DNA from: Bacteroidota bacterium
Lineage (GTDB): Bacteria > Bacteroidota > Bacteroidia > Bacteroidales > Lentimicrobiaceae
Direction of reading: 5' to 3'
Length of the DNA stretch: 64,000 nucleotides
NCBI GenBank assembly: GCA_009773455.1
Contig: WSXU01000029.1
Location: 75,362-139,361 of the forward strand
The notes under the pieces are model-generated. The model searched no databases and was not told the DNA's origin. It saw nothing but the letters and a program-made list of their open reading frames with translations. Positions 34,803 to 42,190 of the stretch are shown here, piece by piece (position 1 is the stretch's first letter; the number at the start of each line of letters is the position of its first letter). A program made the position numbers and the translations under genes.

Positions 34803-34929
34803 GGAGTAGGGAGTAGGGAGTAAGGAGTAGGGAGTAGAGAGTAAGGAGTAGGGAGTAGGGAGTAGGGAGTAAGGAGTAAGGAGTAAGGAGTAAGGAGTAG
34901 GGAGTTATGAGTAAGGAGTAGGGATTGGG
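34797..34929 (+). repeat. tandem heptanucleotide array, 18 copies of GAGTARG
   Basis: Eighteen consecutive 7-base units (mostly GAGTAGG or GAGTAAG, with GAGTAGA and GAGTTAT variants) run from 34797 to 34922, with a degenerate nineteenth unit (GATTGGG) to 34929. The array begins inside the last codons of the upstream gene: its TAG stop is in the first unit. It fills most of the space before the next gene. Seven is not a multiple of three, so copy change does not keep frame, but only non-coding units would change. Confidence 0.97.
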
Positions 34930-34986
34930 TGAATAGAATGAGATTCATTGTATAACAGGTTTCGTTTTTGGTTTTTAAATGAAAAT

Positions 34987-35376
34987 ATGAAACAACATAA
35001 GCACAGATTAGTAATGAAACAGTTCGCGGTTATTGTAATGTTGCTGGTTGCGGCAACAGCTTACGGGCAGAAGAAACAATTGGTTGAATATCGTGAAAAC
35101 ATTGTGGCCCGGGCAGCAGCAGAACTTGATTCTGTTTCATCAGGTCCGGAAGGAATTATCTATAAGCAGGTTTTGGAAAGTGGGATAAGCGGGCAATATG
35201 TGTTCGATATCACCATTCGTGAAAAAGGGGAGGTAGCCACTGTTTTTGTGGTCAACGATGGGGTAAATTCCATTGCAATGCAGAACCGGTTGAAGGATAT
35301 AGTGAAGCGTTACCGTTTTTCGTTTAAAGTTCCCAAAGGGAAGAGTTACAAGTTCCAGTATACATTTAATCTTTGA
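34987..35376 (+). CDS. small secreted protein, TonB-C-like
   Basis: A 129-residue protein beginning at the ATG at 34987 (an internal ATG at 35014 would also give a good signal peptide, MKQFAVIVMLLVAATAYGQ). The mature part is about 100 residues; the segment GQYVFDITIREKGEVATVFVVNDG and the ending YRFSFKVPKGKSYKFQYTFNL resemble the TonB C-terminal domain fold (strand-helix-strand), but there is no membrane anchor with a Pro linker, so it is not a normal TonB. It lies 27 bp before the PQQ-like protein and is probably co-transcribed with it. Function unknown. Confidence 0.72.
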   Translation: MKQHKHRLVMKQFAVIVMLLVAATAYGQKKQLVEYRENIVARAAAELDSVSSGPEGIIYKQVLESGISGQYVFDITIREKGEVATVFVVNDGVNSIAMQNRLKDIVKRYRFSFKVPKGKSYKFQYTFNL

Positions 35377-35403
35377 TTCAATAATTAACCAAACAACAAA
35401 CTT

Positions 35404-37059
35404 ATGAAAAAGCAGATTTTCTTTGCAATTGCGCTTATCAGCAGCGCTTTTCTGGTGAAGGCCCAGGATGACATGCCTGTGGTATGGGAGGCCCGGATGG
35501 ACCACAAAATTCAACATACCGGAACCGGAACTGAAGAGCGTGGTTACAGTTATTCGGCCTCCGATAAGGAAATAACGGTTTTTGAAAACGCCACAGGTAA
35601 AGTTAAATGGACCAAAAAGTTTAAAGAGATAGCCCCAAAACTGGGCAAGATCGATGAGCTTATCCCGGCCTGGGAATCGAACCTGATTTTCCTGTTTGAC
35701 CGTAAAATGGGTAAGGACCAGATTGCCTGTGTAGATATGGAAACCGGAGCCTTCCTGTGGAACACCGATAAATACCAGGATGTTACCGAGGATAATGCAG
35801 TTTATATTGCAGAAGAACAGGCATTTGCAATTTCATTAAAAGCCCAGTTGGTGCTCATCAAAGCCAGGACCGGCGAGGAATTGTGGTCAACCTCAAAGTT
35901 CAAAGGGGTGGTAGGCAAATATATATATACCAATGACCGCCACCTGGTTTGTGTGAATTTTGTTCCAAGTGCACTGGGAGCCTTATTCAGCGGGTTTAAA
36001 AACCAGATCGCCAAGATTAATCTGAAGAACGGGGATATTGTGTGGGAGAATACCTATATCGGAAGAGCTGAAAGAAAAGTTATTTCGCGTGATTTTCTTT
36101 ACGATCTGATTCTGGATGGCGATAAAGTTGTTCTGATGATGAATGGTTATCAGGTATATGATTATAAAACGGGCTCCAGCCTCTGGTCAGCTGCATTCGA
36201 TTATACACCCGATGGTATAGCCAGCAGACCAGCCAATGCTAAAAAGTTTGGTGTTTATGGCGCCGTTGCTGACCCTGTAAGGGTTGGTAACGATCTCTAT
36301 GTACTGGATATGTCGAACAAGCGCAACCAGTTTGTTAAAAAATATGACGCCAATTCAGGCAAGCTGATCTGGACTTCTCCTGAAATCAAAGATGCAAGGG
36401 CTATCCCGAATATGTACATCATTGGTGATAAGGTTGTTCTGCAGATAGGCGGATCGGTTGAAGCTCAGGCCTATATTTATAAACGTACATCAAATCCCGA
36501 TGGTTCTGTAACCATAACAGAGGAATGGAAAATCTGGTATCCAAATGTAAAACCAAATGGTGTACAGGCTTTCAGCACAACCGATGGTAAACCGGTATGG
36601 GAATCCGAGCGTTTCCGTAAAGGCATTACCAACATGATTGAAGACGGAAATCATGTGGTTGTCTGCAGCGGAAAGGCACTTTATAAAATGGATGTTAACT
36701 CTGGCAAGGAAATTTATGAAGTTCCTGTTGCAAAAGGCGGTGTCGGCAATGCTGAGAGCATCCAGTCGCACAACGACATGATCGTTGTAGTTGGTGAGAA
36801 AGGCGTTTCTACATTCAGGAAGGACAATGGTGAGCTGGTTGCAAGTGGTAAGTACAAGACTTCGATGCCTGAAGACCGGTTCGATAATATCCTGATTATG
36901 AAAACCGATGGAGCAGATATTGCAGCTTTTGATCTGAATACATGCAAGTACCTCGAGTTTAAAGCCAGAAAAGGAGCTGTCACAACCTTGACTACGGATG
37001 GCACCTATGTTTATGTATATGAGAACAAAACAGTGACCAAGGTGAAAACCGCCAAATAA
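35404..37059 (+). CDS. secreted PQQ-like beta-propeller repeat protein
   Basis: A 551-residue protein with signal peptide (SAFLVKAQ) and an eight-bladed-type propeller of PQQ-like repeats: ENATGKVKWTKKF, DMETGAFLWNTDK, KARTGEELWSTSK, NLKNGDIVWENTY, DYKTGSSLWSAAF and NSGKLIWTS. These repeats bind no cofactor unless PQQ-contact residues are present, which I cannot see. BamB-like scaffolds and unknown periplasmic propellers share this shape. It closes the propeller cluster and ends at a strong bidirectional terminator. Confidence 0.82.
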   Translation: MKKQIFFAIALISSAFLVKAQDDMPVVWEARMDHKIQHTGTGTEERGYSYSASDKEITVFENATGKVKWTKKFKEIAPKLGKIDELIPAWESNLIFLFDRKMGKDQIACVDMETGAFLWNTDKYQDVTEDNAVYIAEEQAFAISLKAQLVLIKARTGEELWSTSKFKGVVGKYIYTNDRHLVCVNFVPSALGALFSGFKNQIAKINLKNGDIVWENTYIGRAERKVISRDFLYDLILDGDKVVLMMNGYQVYDYKTGSSLWSAAFDYTPDGIASRPANAKKFGVYGAVADPVRVGNDLYVLDMSNKRNQFVKKYDANSGKLIWTSPEIKDARAIPNMYIIGDKVVLQIGGSVEAQAYIYKRTSNPDGSVTITEEWKIWYPNVKPNGVQAFSTTDGKPVWESERFRKGITNMIEDGNHVVVCSGKALYKMDVNSGKEIYEVPVAKGGVGNAESIQSHNDMIVVVGEKGVSTFRKDNGELVASGKYKTSMPEDRFDNILIMKTDGADIAAFDLNTCKYLEFKARKGAVTTLTTDGTYVYVYENKTVTKVKTAK

Positions 37060-37074
37060 TTGATCATCAAGCAT

Positions 37075-37103
37075 AAAAAAAGCCGGGGTACCCGGCTTTT
37101 TTT
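37075..37103. terminator. bidirectional terminator between convergent genes
   Basis: Seven A, GCCGGG, loop GTA, CCCGGC and seven T form a perfect 13-bp palindromic hairpin. It ends both the rightward propeller gene and the leftward rdgB gene, whose stop codon (37102-37104) overlaps its edge. Confidence 0.92.
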
Positions 37104-37689
37104 ATACCTCATAGTTTTCTTTCAGATATTTTATCAGTTTCCTGGTGGCGATTGCCCGATGGCTGATGGTATTTTTTAATTCCGGCGACATTTCTGCAAA
37201 CGTCTGCTGATAGCCATCCGGAATAAAAACAGGGTCATAACCGAAACCTTTACTACCTCGCCTTTCATTGATAATAATGCCATTGATGATGCCATCGAAC
37301 AATATCTCATTATCGTCAGTGACCAGCGAAATTACGGTTCTGAACCGGGCCCTTCTGCTGAGTTGTCCGGTTAGGTCCTTCAGCAGTTTGGTTACATTTG
37401 CTTCAAAATCGTGACCCGGACCGGCATAACGCGCTGAGTTCACCCCGGGTTTGCCTCCGAGTGCATCTACTTCAAGGCCTGTATCATCCGCAAAACAATC
37501 AACTTTGTATTTATCATTCACATAGTGCGCTTTCTGTGAGGCGTTTCCTTCAATGGTCAGACTGGTTTCAGGAATATCTTCGGTACATCCGATTTCTGAT
37601 AAGGGGATGATCCTGAATTCATCGTTCAGTATATCCTGGATTTCAGCAATCTTATGTGCATTGTTGGTTGCAAAAACAATGGATTTCAT
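37102..37689 (-). CDS. rdgB: RdgB/HAM1 non-canonical purine NTP pyrophosphatase
   Basis: A 195-residue enzyme that removes ITP, dITP and XTP from the nucleotide pool. Family motifs are complete: FATNNAHKIAEIQ at the start, ADDTGLEVDALGGKPGVNSARYAG with the substrate and metal residues, and GSKGFGYDPVFIPDG then SHRAIATRKL near the end. It lies 13 bp downstream of rlmH in the same direction, so the two form an operon. Length is normal. Confidence 0.97.
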   Translation of the reverse strand: MKSIVFATNNAHKIAEIQDILNDEFRIIPLSEIGCTEDIPETSLTIEGNASQKAHYVNDKYKVDCFADDTGLEVDALGGKPGVNSARYAGPGHDFEANVTKLLKDLTGQLSRRARFRTVISLVTDDNEILFDGIINGIIINERRGSKGFGYDPVFIPDGYQQTFAEMSPELKNTISHRAIATRKLIKYLKENYEV

Positions 37690-37702
37690 ATTTCGGGATT
37701 AA

Positions 37703-38176
37703 TTATTCGTTATGATAGGGTTCATTCTTAAGAATGGTAAAGGCCCGGTATAGTTGCTCCGTGAAGAACAACCTCACCATCTGATGCGAAAAGGTCATTG
37801 GTGACAATGAAAGTCTGCTGTGAGCCTTTTGGTAAACTTCTTCCGAAAAGCCATAAGCGCCGCCGATCACAAACATCAGATGCCTGATGCCTGAATTCAT
37901 CATTTTCTGCAGTGTTGCCGCGAATTCCACGGAAGCCGGACTTTTCCCTCGCTCATCAAGTAATACAACCTGATCTGAATCTTCGAAAAATTTCAATAAC
38001 AATTTACCTTCGGCATCCTTCAGCTGAACCTGATTCAATTGCTTCAGATTTCTCGGGGGCCTGACTTCAACAATTTTGAATCTGATATAATGCGAAAGCC
38101 TGTCGGAGTAGATGCCGATTCCCTTTTTCAGGTAATCTTCACCGGTTTCACCTATTACCAGCAGTGTTATCTTCAT
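37703..38176 (-). CDS. rlmH: RlmH, 23S rRNA pseudouridine-1915 N3-methyltransferase
   Basis: A 157-residue SPOUT methyltransferase. The knot region is clear: VLLDERGK, then LMFVIGGAYGFSEEVY and the ending HQMVRLFFTEQLYRAFTILKNEPYHNE typical of RlmH. It methylates pseudouridine 1915 in helix 69, the same helix whose pseudouridines are made by RluD, which is broken 8 kb away. The ATG at 38176 is used and a -7 box lies at 38192-38199. It is the first gene of the rlmH-rdgB pair. Confidence 0.97.
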   Translation of the reverse strand: MKITLLVIGETGEDYLKKGIGIYSDRLSHYIRFKIVEVRPPRNLKQLNQVQLKDAEGKLLLKFFEDSDQVVLLDERGKSPASVEFAATLQKMMNSGIRHLMFVIGGAYGFSEEVYQKAHSRLSLSPMTFSHQMVRLFFTEQLYRAFTILKNEPYHNE

Positions 38177-38191
38177 CGTTGATACAAAATG

Positions 38192-38199
38192 CAAAGTTA
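38192..38199 (-). promoter_or_regulatory. -7 promoter box for rlmH-rdgB
   Basis: Minus-strand TAACTTTG, 16 bases before the rlmH ATG, giving a short leader. Confidence 0.55.
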
Positions 38200-38267
38200 C
38201 CTTTTTCCGGAATAGGTTGGGATATGGTATTTTTTCTGAATGACGAACCTGTCAGGGATATTATTGT

Positions 38268-38275
38268 TATATTTG
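38268..38275 (+). promoter_or_regulatory. -7 promoter box for DUF4783-nadC-yihY
   Basis: TATATTTG, 89 bases before the ATG at 38364; the interval to the divergent rlmH box is about 70 bp. Confidence 0.5.
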
Positions 38276-38363
38276 GTTCGGTTTTTGATATTTTTTATTA
38301 ATTTCAAATCCAATTAATTATAGCTTGTTTGGCGTTTCCCAGGCTGTATAAATCAAAAAACTA

Positions 38364-38780
38364 ATGAAAAAGATAGCCCCATCAGGCCTTGTAGTAATAA
38401 TGCTTCTCGTATTCACAGGACTTTTCTGCAATACTGTTTTCTCCCAGAGAGACCTGAATCCGAAGATTGCCTCTGCCATCAAGTCGGCCAATTCCAGGGA
38501 TCTGAGCCTGTATTTCAACAATCCCATCGATCTTACAACCCCCGGGAACGAAGGTACTTACAGCAAAGCCCAGGCTGAGATGATTGTCAGGAGCTTCTTT
38601 CAGAAATATCCTCCCTCCTCATTTACACTTAACCACCAGGGGAAATCAAACGATGGATCTCAGTATGCCATTGGTACCTATAAAAGCGGAGCAACAGAAT
38701 TCAGAACCTACCTGTTGCTGAAAATGATTTCCGGACAACCCCTGATTCACCAGCTCAAATTTGAATCAGACGAAGATTGA
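38364..38780 (+). CDS. DUF4783 family secreted protein
   Basis: A 138-residue protein with a signal peptide (CNTVFSQ) and an SnoaL/NTF2-like small domain: IASAIKSANSRDLSLYFNNPIDLT, then EGTYSKAQAEMIVRSFFQKYPP and ATEFRTYLLLK. DUF4783 members are found just upstream of nadC in many Bacteroidota, as here (22 bp). Biochemical function is unknown to me; the conserved placement suggests more than chance. Confidence 0.88.
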   Translation: MKKIAPSGLVVIMLLVFTGLFCNTVFSQRDLNPKIASAIKSANSRDLSLYFNNPIDLTTPGNEGTYSKAQAEMIVRSFFQKYPPSSFTLNHQGKSNDGSQYAIGTYKSGATEFRTYLLLKMISGQPLIHQLKFESDED

Positions 38781-38802
38781 ATATTCATAACATTCTGTTT
38801 AC

Positions 38803-39636
38803 ATGACTGTTGACGAGATTATTGATAAAGCTCTGGCCGAAGATATCGGTGACGGGGATCACACCTCGGTGTCCACCATTCCGTTGACGACTCAAGGCAA
38901 GGCAAAATTGCTTGTCAAGGAGCAGGGTATCCTTTCTGGAATGAAAGTCGCCCGACGGGTGTTTGAAAAAACCGACCCGCGTATCCTGATGGTTGAGATT
39001 TTGAAAGACGGGGATTCGGTCAGACCCGGCGATATAGCATTTACGGTCGAGGGTCCTTCAGTTTCGATTCTCATGGCTGAGCGGCTGGTCCTCAATTTCA
39101 TGCAGCGCATGAGTGGGATAGCTACCAGTACATCCAGGTATGTAAAACAACTGTCGGGCCTGAAAACGAAAGTACTCGATACCAGGAAAACCACACCATT
39201 GCTCAGGGAGCTTGAAAAGCAGGCTGTTTTAGATGGGGGCGGGTACAACCACCGTTTCGGACTATATGATATGATTCTGATAAAGGACAACCACGTTGAC
39301 TTTGCTGGCGGAACGGTAAAAGCCATTGAAGCAGCCAATGAATACCTCCTTCGTAAAAATCTTAATCTCCGGATCGAAATAGAAGTCAGGAATTTTGATG
39401 AACTGGATCAGGTTATAGAATTCGGCAAAGTTCACAGGATTATGCTCGATAATTTTGTGCCTGCTGATCTTCGGAAGGCAATTGAGATCATCGATGGCCG
39501 TTTTGAAACAGAAGCATCTGGCGGAATTACGCTTGAAACCATCCGGAGTTATGCCGAAACAGGTGTTGATTTTATCTCGGTCGGTGCACTTACACATCAC
39601 ATCAAGAGCCTTGACCTGAGCCTGAAAGCCTGCTAA
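38803..39636 (+). CDS. nadC: nicotinate-nucleotide pyrophosphorylase (carboxylating)
   Basis: A 277-residue cytoplasmic enzyme that converts quinolinate and PRPP to nicotinate mononucleotide, CO2 and PPi in NAD synthesis. Characteristic blocks: the N-terminal DEIIDKALAEDIGDGDHTS, the LVLNFMQRMSGIAT helix, VLDTRKTTPLLRELEKQAVLDGGGYNHRFGLYDMILIKDNH, and EASGGI with the GVDFISVGALTHH end. Length matches the family. It sits between DUF4783 and YihY in one rightward unit. Confidence 0.97.
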   Translation: MTVDEIIDKALAEDIGDGDHTSVSTIPLTTQGKAKLLVKEQGILSGMKVARRVFEKTDPRILMVEILKDGDSVRPGDIAFTVEGPSVSILMAERLVLNFMQRMSGIATSTSRYVKQLSGLKTKVLDTRKTTPLLRELEKQAVLDGGGYNHRFGLYDMILIKDNHVDFAGGTVKAIEAANEYLLRKNLNLRIEIEVRNFDELDQVIEFGKVHRIMLDNFVPADLRKAIEIIDGRFETEASGGITLETIRSYAETGVDFISVGALTHHIKSLDLSLKAC

Positions 39637-39649
39637 TTAACCCAATTCA

Positions 39650-40621
39650 ATGACGAAACTGCGTAATAGGATACTGGTGCTGACCCATGCATTTTACACA
39701 GGTTTGCTTGAGAGCAGACCTGTCAGGCAGATCCTCTTATGGTCAAAAAAACTGGTAATTCCCGGATTCGATGGAGTGCCATTGTACGATGTTGCCGACT
39801 TTTTTTTAAAAGGCATCCAGAAAGGCTCCATCACAAACCGGGCAGCAGCATTGTCTTTCAATACTTTTCTGGCAATCTTCCCGGCCATCATCTTCTTCTT
39901 TACCCTGATTCCGTACATCCCTATTGTTAACTTTCAAAACAGTCTGCTCGACCTGATGCAGGAATTCATTCCCCAGCAGGCTTACCTTGCCGTAGAGGAA
40001 ACACTGTTCGATATAGTGAAACGTCCGCGTGGCAGCCTGCTTTCATTTGGATTCCTTCTTGCCATGTATTTTGCAACCAACAGCATTAACAGCCTGATCG
40101 AAGCTTTTAATCAAACCTATCATTCCATTGATTCCCGCACCCCTTTTCAGCAACGTCTGGTCTCTATTGCACTTGTTGTCATACTATCGGTTCTGGTGAT
40201 TGTGGCCATCGCCCTGATCACTGTAGGCCCGGTTGTTCTCAACTGGCTACAGACCCATAATCTGCTGACCGATGGACTGACCATTTTCATGATTAGTGCC
40301 GGCAAGTGGATCATTACACTGGCATTGCTCTTCTTTGCCTTCTCTTTCCTTTATTATATTGCACCGAGCGGTAAACAGCATTTCCGGTTCATTTCCGCCG
40401 GATCTACCATGACCACTTTACTGTTTATTGCAGCCTCTGTTGGTTTTAACTATTATGTCAATAATTTTTCCAAATACAATTCACTCTATGGATCCATTGG
40501 TACGCTGATTGTCTTTATGATGTGGATTTACTTTAATGCCATCATTATCCTGCTTGGTTTTGAATTGAATGCAAGTATCTCGGTTGCCAGGAAAAAGCAA
40601 TTTATTAAAAATGGGAAATAG
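39650..40621 (+). CDS. YihY/BrkB family inner-membrane protein
   Basis: A 323-residue protein with about six membrane helices from residue 60 onward. Family marks: NRAAALSFNTFLAIFPAIIFFFTLIP, then GSLLSFGFLLAMYFATNSINSLIEAFNQTYH and the late YNSLYGSIGTLIVFMMWIYFNAIIILLGFELNA. Once annotated as RNase BN, the family is now regarded as a membrane protein of unclear function. It starts 13 bp after nadC. The first 55 residues are soluble. Confidence 0.93.
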   Translation: MTKLRNRILVLTHAFYTGLLESRPVRQILLWSKKLVIPGFDGVPLYDVADFFLKGIQKGSITNRAAALSFNTFLAIFPAIIFFFTLIPYIPIVNFQNSLLDLMQEFIPQQAYLAVEETLFDIVKRPRGSLLSFGFLLAMYFATNSINSLIEAFNQTYHSIDSRTPFQQRLVSIALVVILSVLVIVAIALITVGPVVLNWLQTHNLLTDGLTIFMISAGKWIITLALLFFAFSFLYYIAPSGKQHFRFISAGSTMTTLLFIAASVGFNYYVNNFSKYNSLYGSIGTLIVFMMWIYFNAIIILLGFELNASISVARKKQFIKNGK

Positions 40622-40705
40622 CTCTTTTTCGCAGAACCATTGAATCAACTTTTCATACTGGTAACCGGATGTATTGTAAAATGATGTCCTGATGAATCGT
40701 TCGTT

Positions 40706-40713
40706 TATCTTTG
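40706..40713 (+). promoter_or_regulatory. -7 promoter box for the flippase gene
   Basis: TATCTTTG lies 20 bases before the ATG at 40733, giving a short leader and supporting that start over the GTG at 40727. Confidence 0.6.
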
Positions 40714-40732
40714 CAGGTAAGAAAAAGTGCTG

Positions 40733-42190
40733 ATGAAAGCCGGAAGTATTAAGGAGCATCTTAAATTATCATTTATTTATACTGCAGCAGCAGCCTTTTC
40801 TCCGGTGTTGCAGGTACTCATTCAGCCTGTTTATGAGGGGAATGATAAACTGGGCGCAGTGGATTTCTCCCAGCTTGCCATCACTGAACTTTTCACATCA
40901 CTGGTTTTCGCCATCGCCCTTTTTGGAATGGGTAATGCCATCGCACGATTTTATTATGATCATGAACCGGGTAGTGCATCCTACCACAGAATGGTGTCAG
41001 GTATCTTTTCTTCCATTCTTTTCAGGGGACTCATTATTGCTGCCATAGCCTGGGCGTTGAGCGATTACATCGGATTGCTCTTTAATCAGCCACAGTTGAG
41101 AAACTTTTCTGACTATGGCATCGCCTGTGTGATCACCGGACTTGGAAGGGCAGTCAATATTACTGCTGCAGCACTGTTCAGAAATGAGAAGAAGATCCTA
41201 TCGTTCATTCTCGTCAGCATGGGGCTGGGTGTTTTTCGCACCGGTTTCCAGCTTATCGGTCTGTTCTTCTTTGATATGTCCTTTATCGGTTATATCAATG
41301 GCAGCGCTATCGGTACAGCCATTGTAACCCTTTTGATCCTTGTTCATGTGTACCGCAAATCCGGTTTTTCATACGACCGGAAACTGATGAAGGAAATCAA
41401 TCGTTTTGCACTGCCTTTGACTCAGTACAGCATCATCGTCTGGGCGCTGACCTATGCCGACCGGTTTATGCTTGAAAAGTTTCCGGTTGATCTGGGTATC
41501 TATAATACAGCTGTGACTTTTGCGGCCGGCATTGCCATTGTATTACAGGGGCTTCAGGGTGCAAATCAGCCGGAGGTGTTCAGGGTGATGAGCCAGGGAA
41601 TCAGTAAGCATCAGGAAGAAATCAGGCAATACTGCAACATCCTTTTAATGCAAAGTATGGTGATCATTGTAGGAGCCATCCTCCCCACCATGCTCTATCT
41701 TCATTTCTTTTATGAAACCGAAGTCAGACAGTCACTGGGACTGATTGCACTCGTATTTATGAGGAGTATTCTGCGAACGCAATTCATCATTTTTTCATAT
41801 CCATCGTATTTCCTGAAGAAAACCCGCATTTTCCTGCTACTCAATTCAGGGGTGATGATTGTGAATATCCTGCTGAATTACCTGCTGATCCCGTATTTTA
41901 TGTACTATGGAGCGATTGCGGCCGGACTGATTGCCGATCTGATCATGGTGGCCGGTATCTACTTTTATCAGAAGCGCATCACTGAAATCGACTGGAATAC
42001 GAAGAAAACACTTGTTTTTCCATTGTTTATTGTCATATTCACCGTCATAGCGGATGTAATCAGGGTAAACCTGGGAATGAATCCTTTTATCACCGCCAGC
42101 ATCGTTACCATTGTAGCGTTCGGGGGCATGGCTTACCTCTACAAGGTTGAGCTTACATCTTTTATCGAAAAGCGATGGAAGCGGTTCTGA
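40733..42190 (+). CDS. polysaccharide flippase (Wzx/MATE-like)
   Basis: A 485-residue integral membrane protein with 12-14 predicted helices. It is of the MOP exporter type: an early GKxx-lacking but typical AFSPVLQVLIQPVY start, then LAITELFTSLVFAIALFGMGNAIARFYY, ITAAALFRNEK and YADRFMLEKFPVDLGIYNTAVTF, a strong O-antigen/capsule flippase phrase. It moves lipid-linked glycan units across the inner membrane. It overlaps the next gene by 16 bases, so translational coupling with the glycosyltransferase is expected. Confidence 0.88.
   Translation: MKAGSIKEHLKLSFIYTAAAAFSPVLQVLIQPVYEGNDKLGAVDFSQLAITELFTSLVFAIALFGMGNAIARFYYDHEPGSASYHRMVSGIFSSILFRGLIIAAIAWALSDYIGLLFNQPQLRNFSDYGIACVITGLGRAVNITAAALFRNEKKILSFILVSMGLGVFRTGFQLIGLFFFDMSFIGYINGSAIGTAIVTLLILVHVYRKSGFSYDRKLMKEINRFALPLTQYSIIVWALTYADRFMLEKFPVDLGIYNTAVTFAAGIAIVLQGLQGANQPEVFRVMSQGISKHQEEIRQYCNILLMQSMVIIVGAILPTMLYLHFFYETEVRQSLGLIALVFMRSILRTQFIIFSYPSYFLKKTRIFLLLNSGVMIVNILLNYLLIPYFMYYGAIAAGLIADLIMVAGIYFYQKRITEIDWNTKKTLVFPLFIVIFTVIADVIRVNLGMNPFITASIVTIVAFGGMAYLYKVELTSFIEKRWKRF

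Noticed and set aside
34797..34929. Possible CRISPR array
   Set aside because: Units are 7 bases without spacers, so it is a simple tandem repeat.
36490..37074. Leftward 194-codon frame opposite the PQQ-like propeller
   Set aside because: Complementary shadow of a strongly supported gene; rich in His, Cys and Ile as expected for such shadows.
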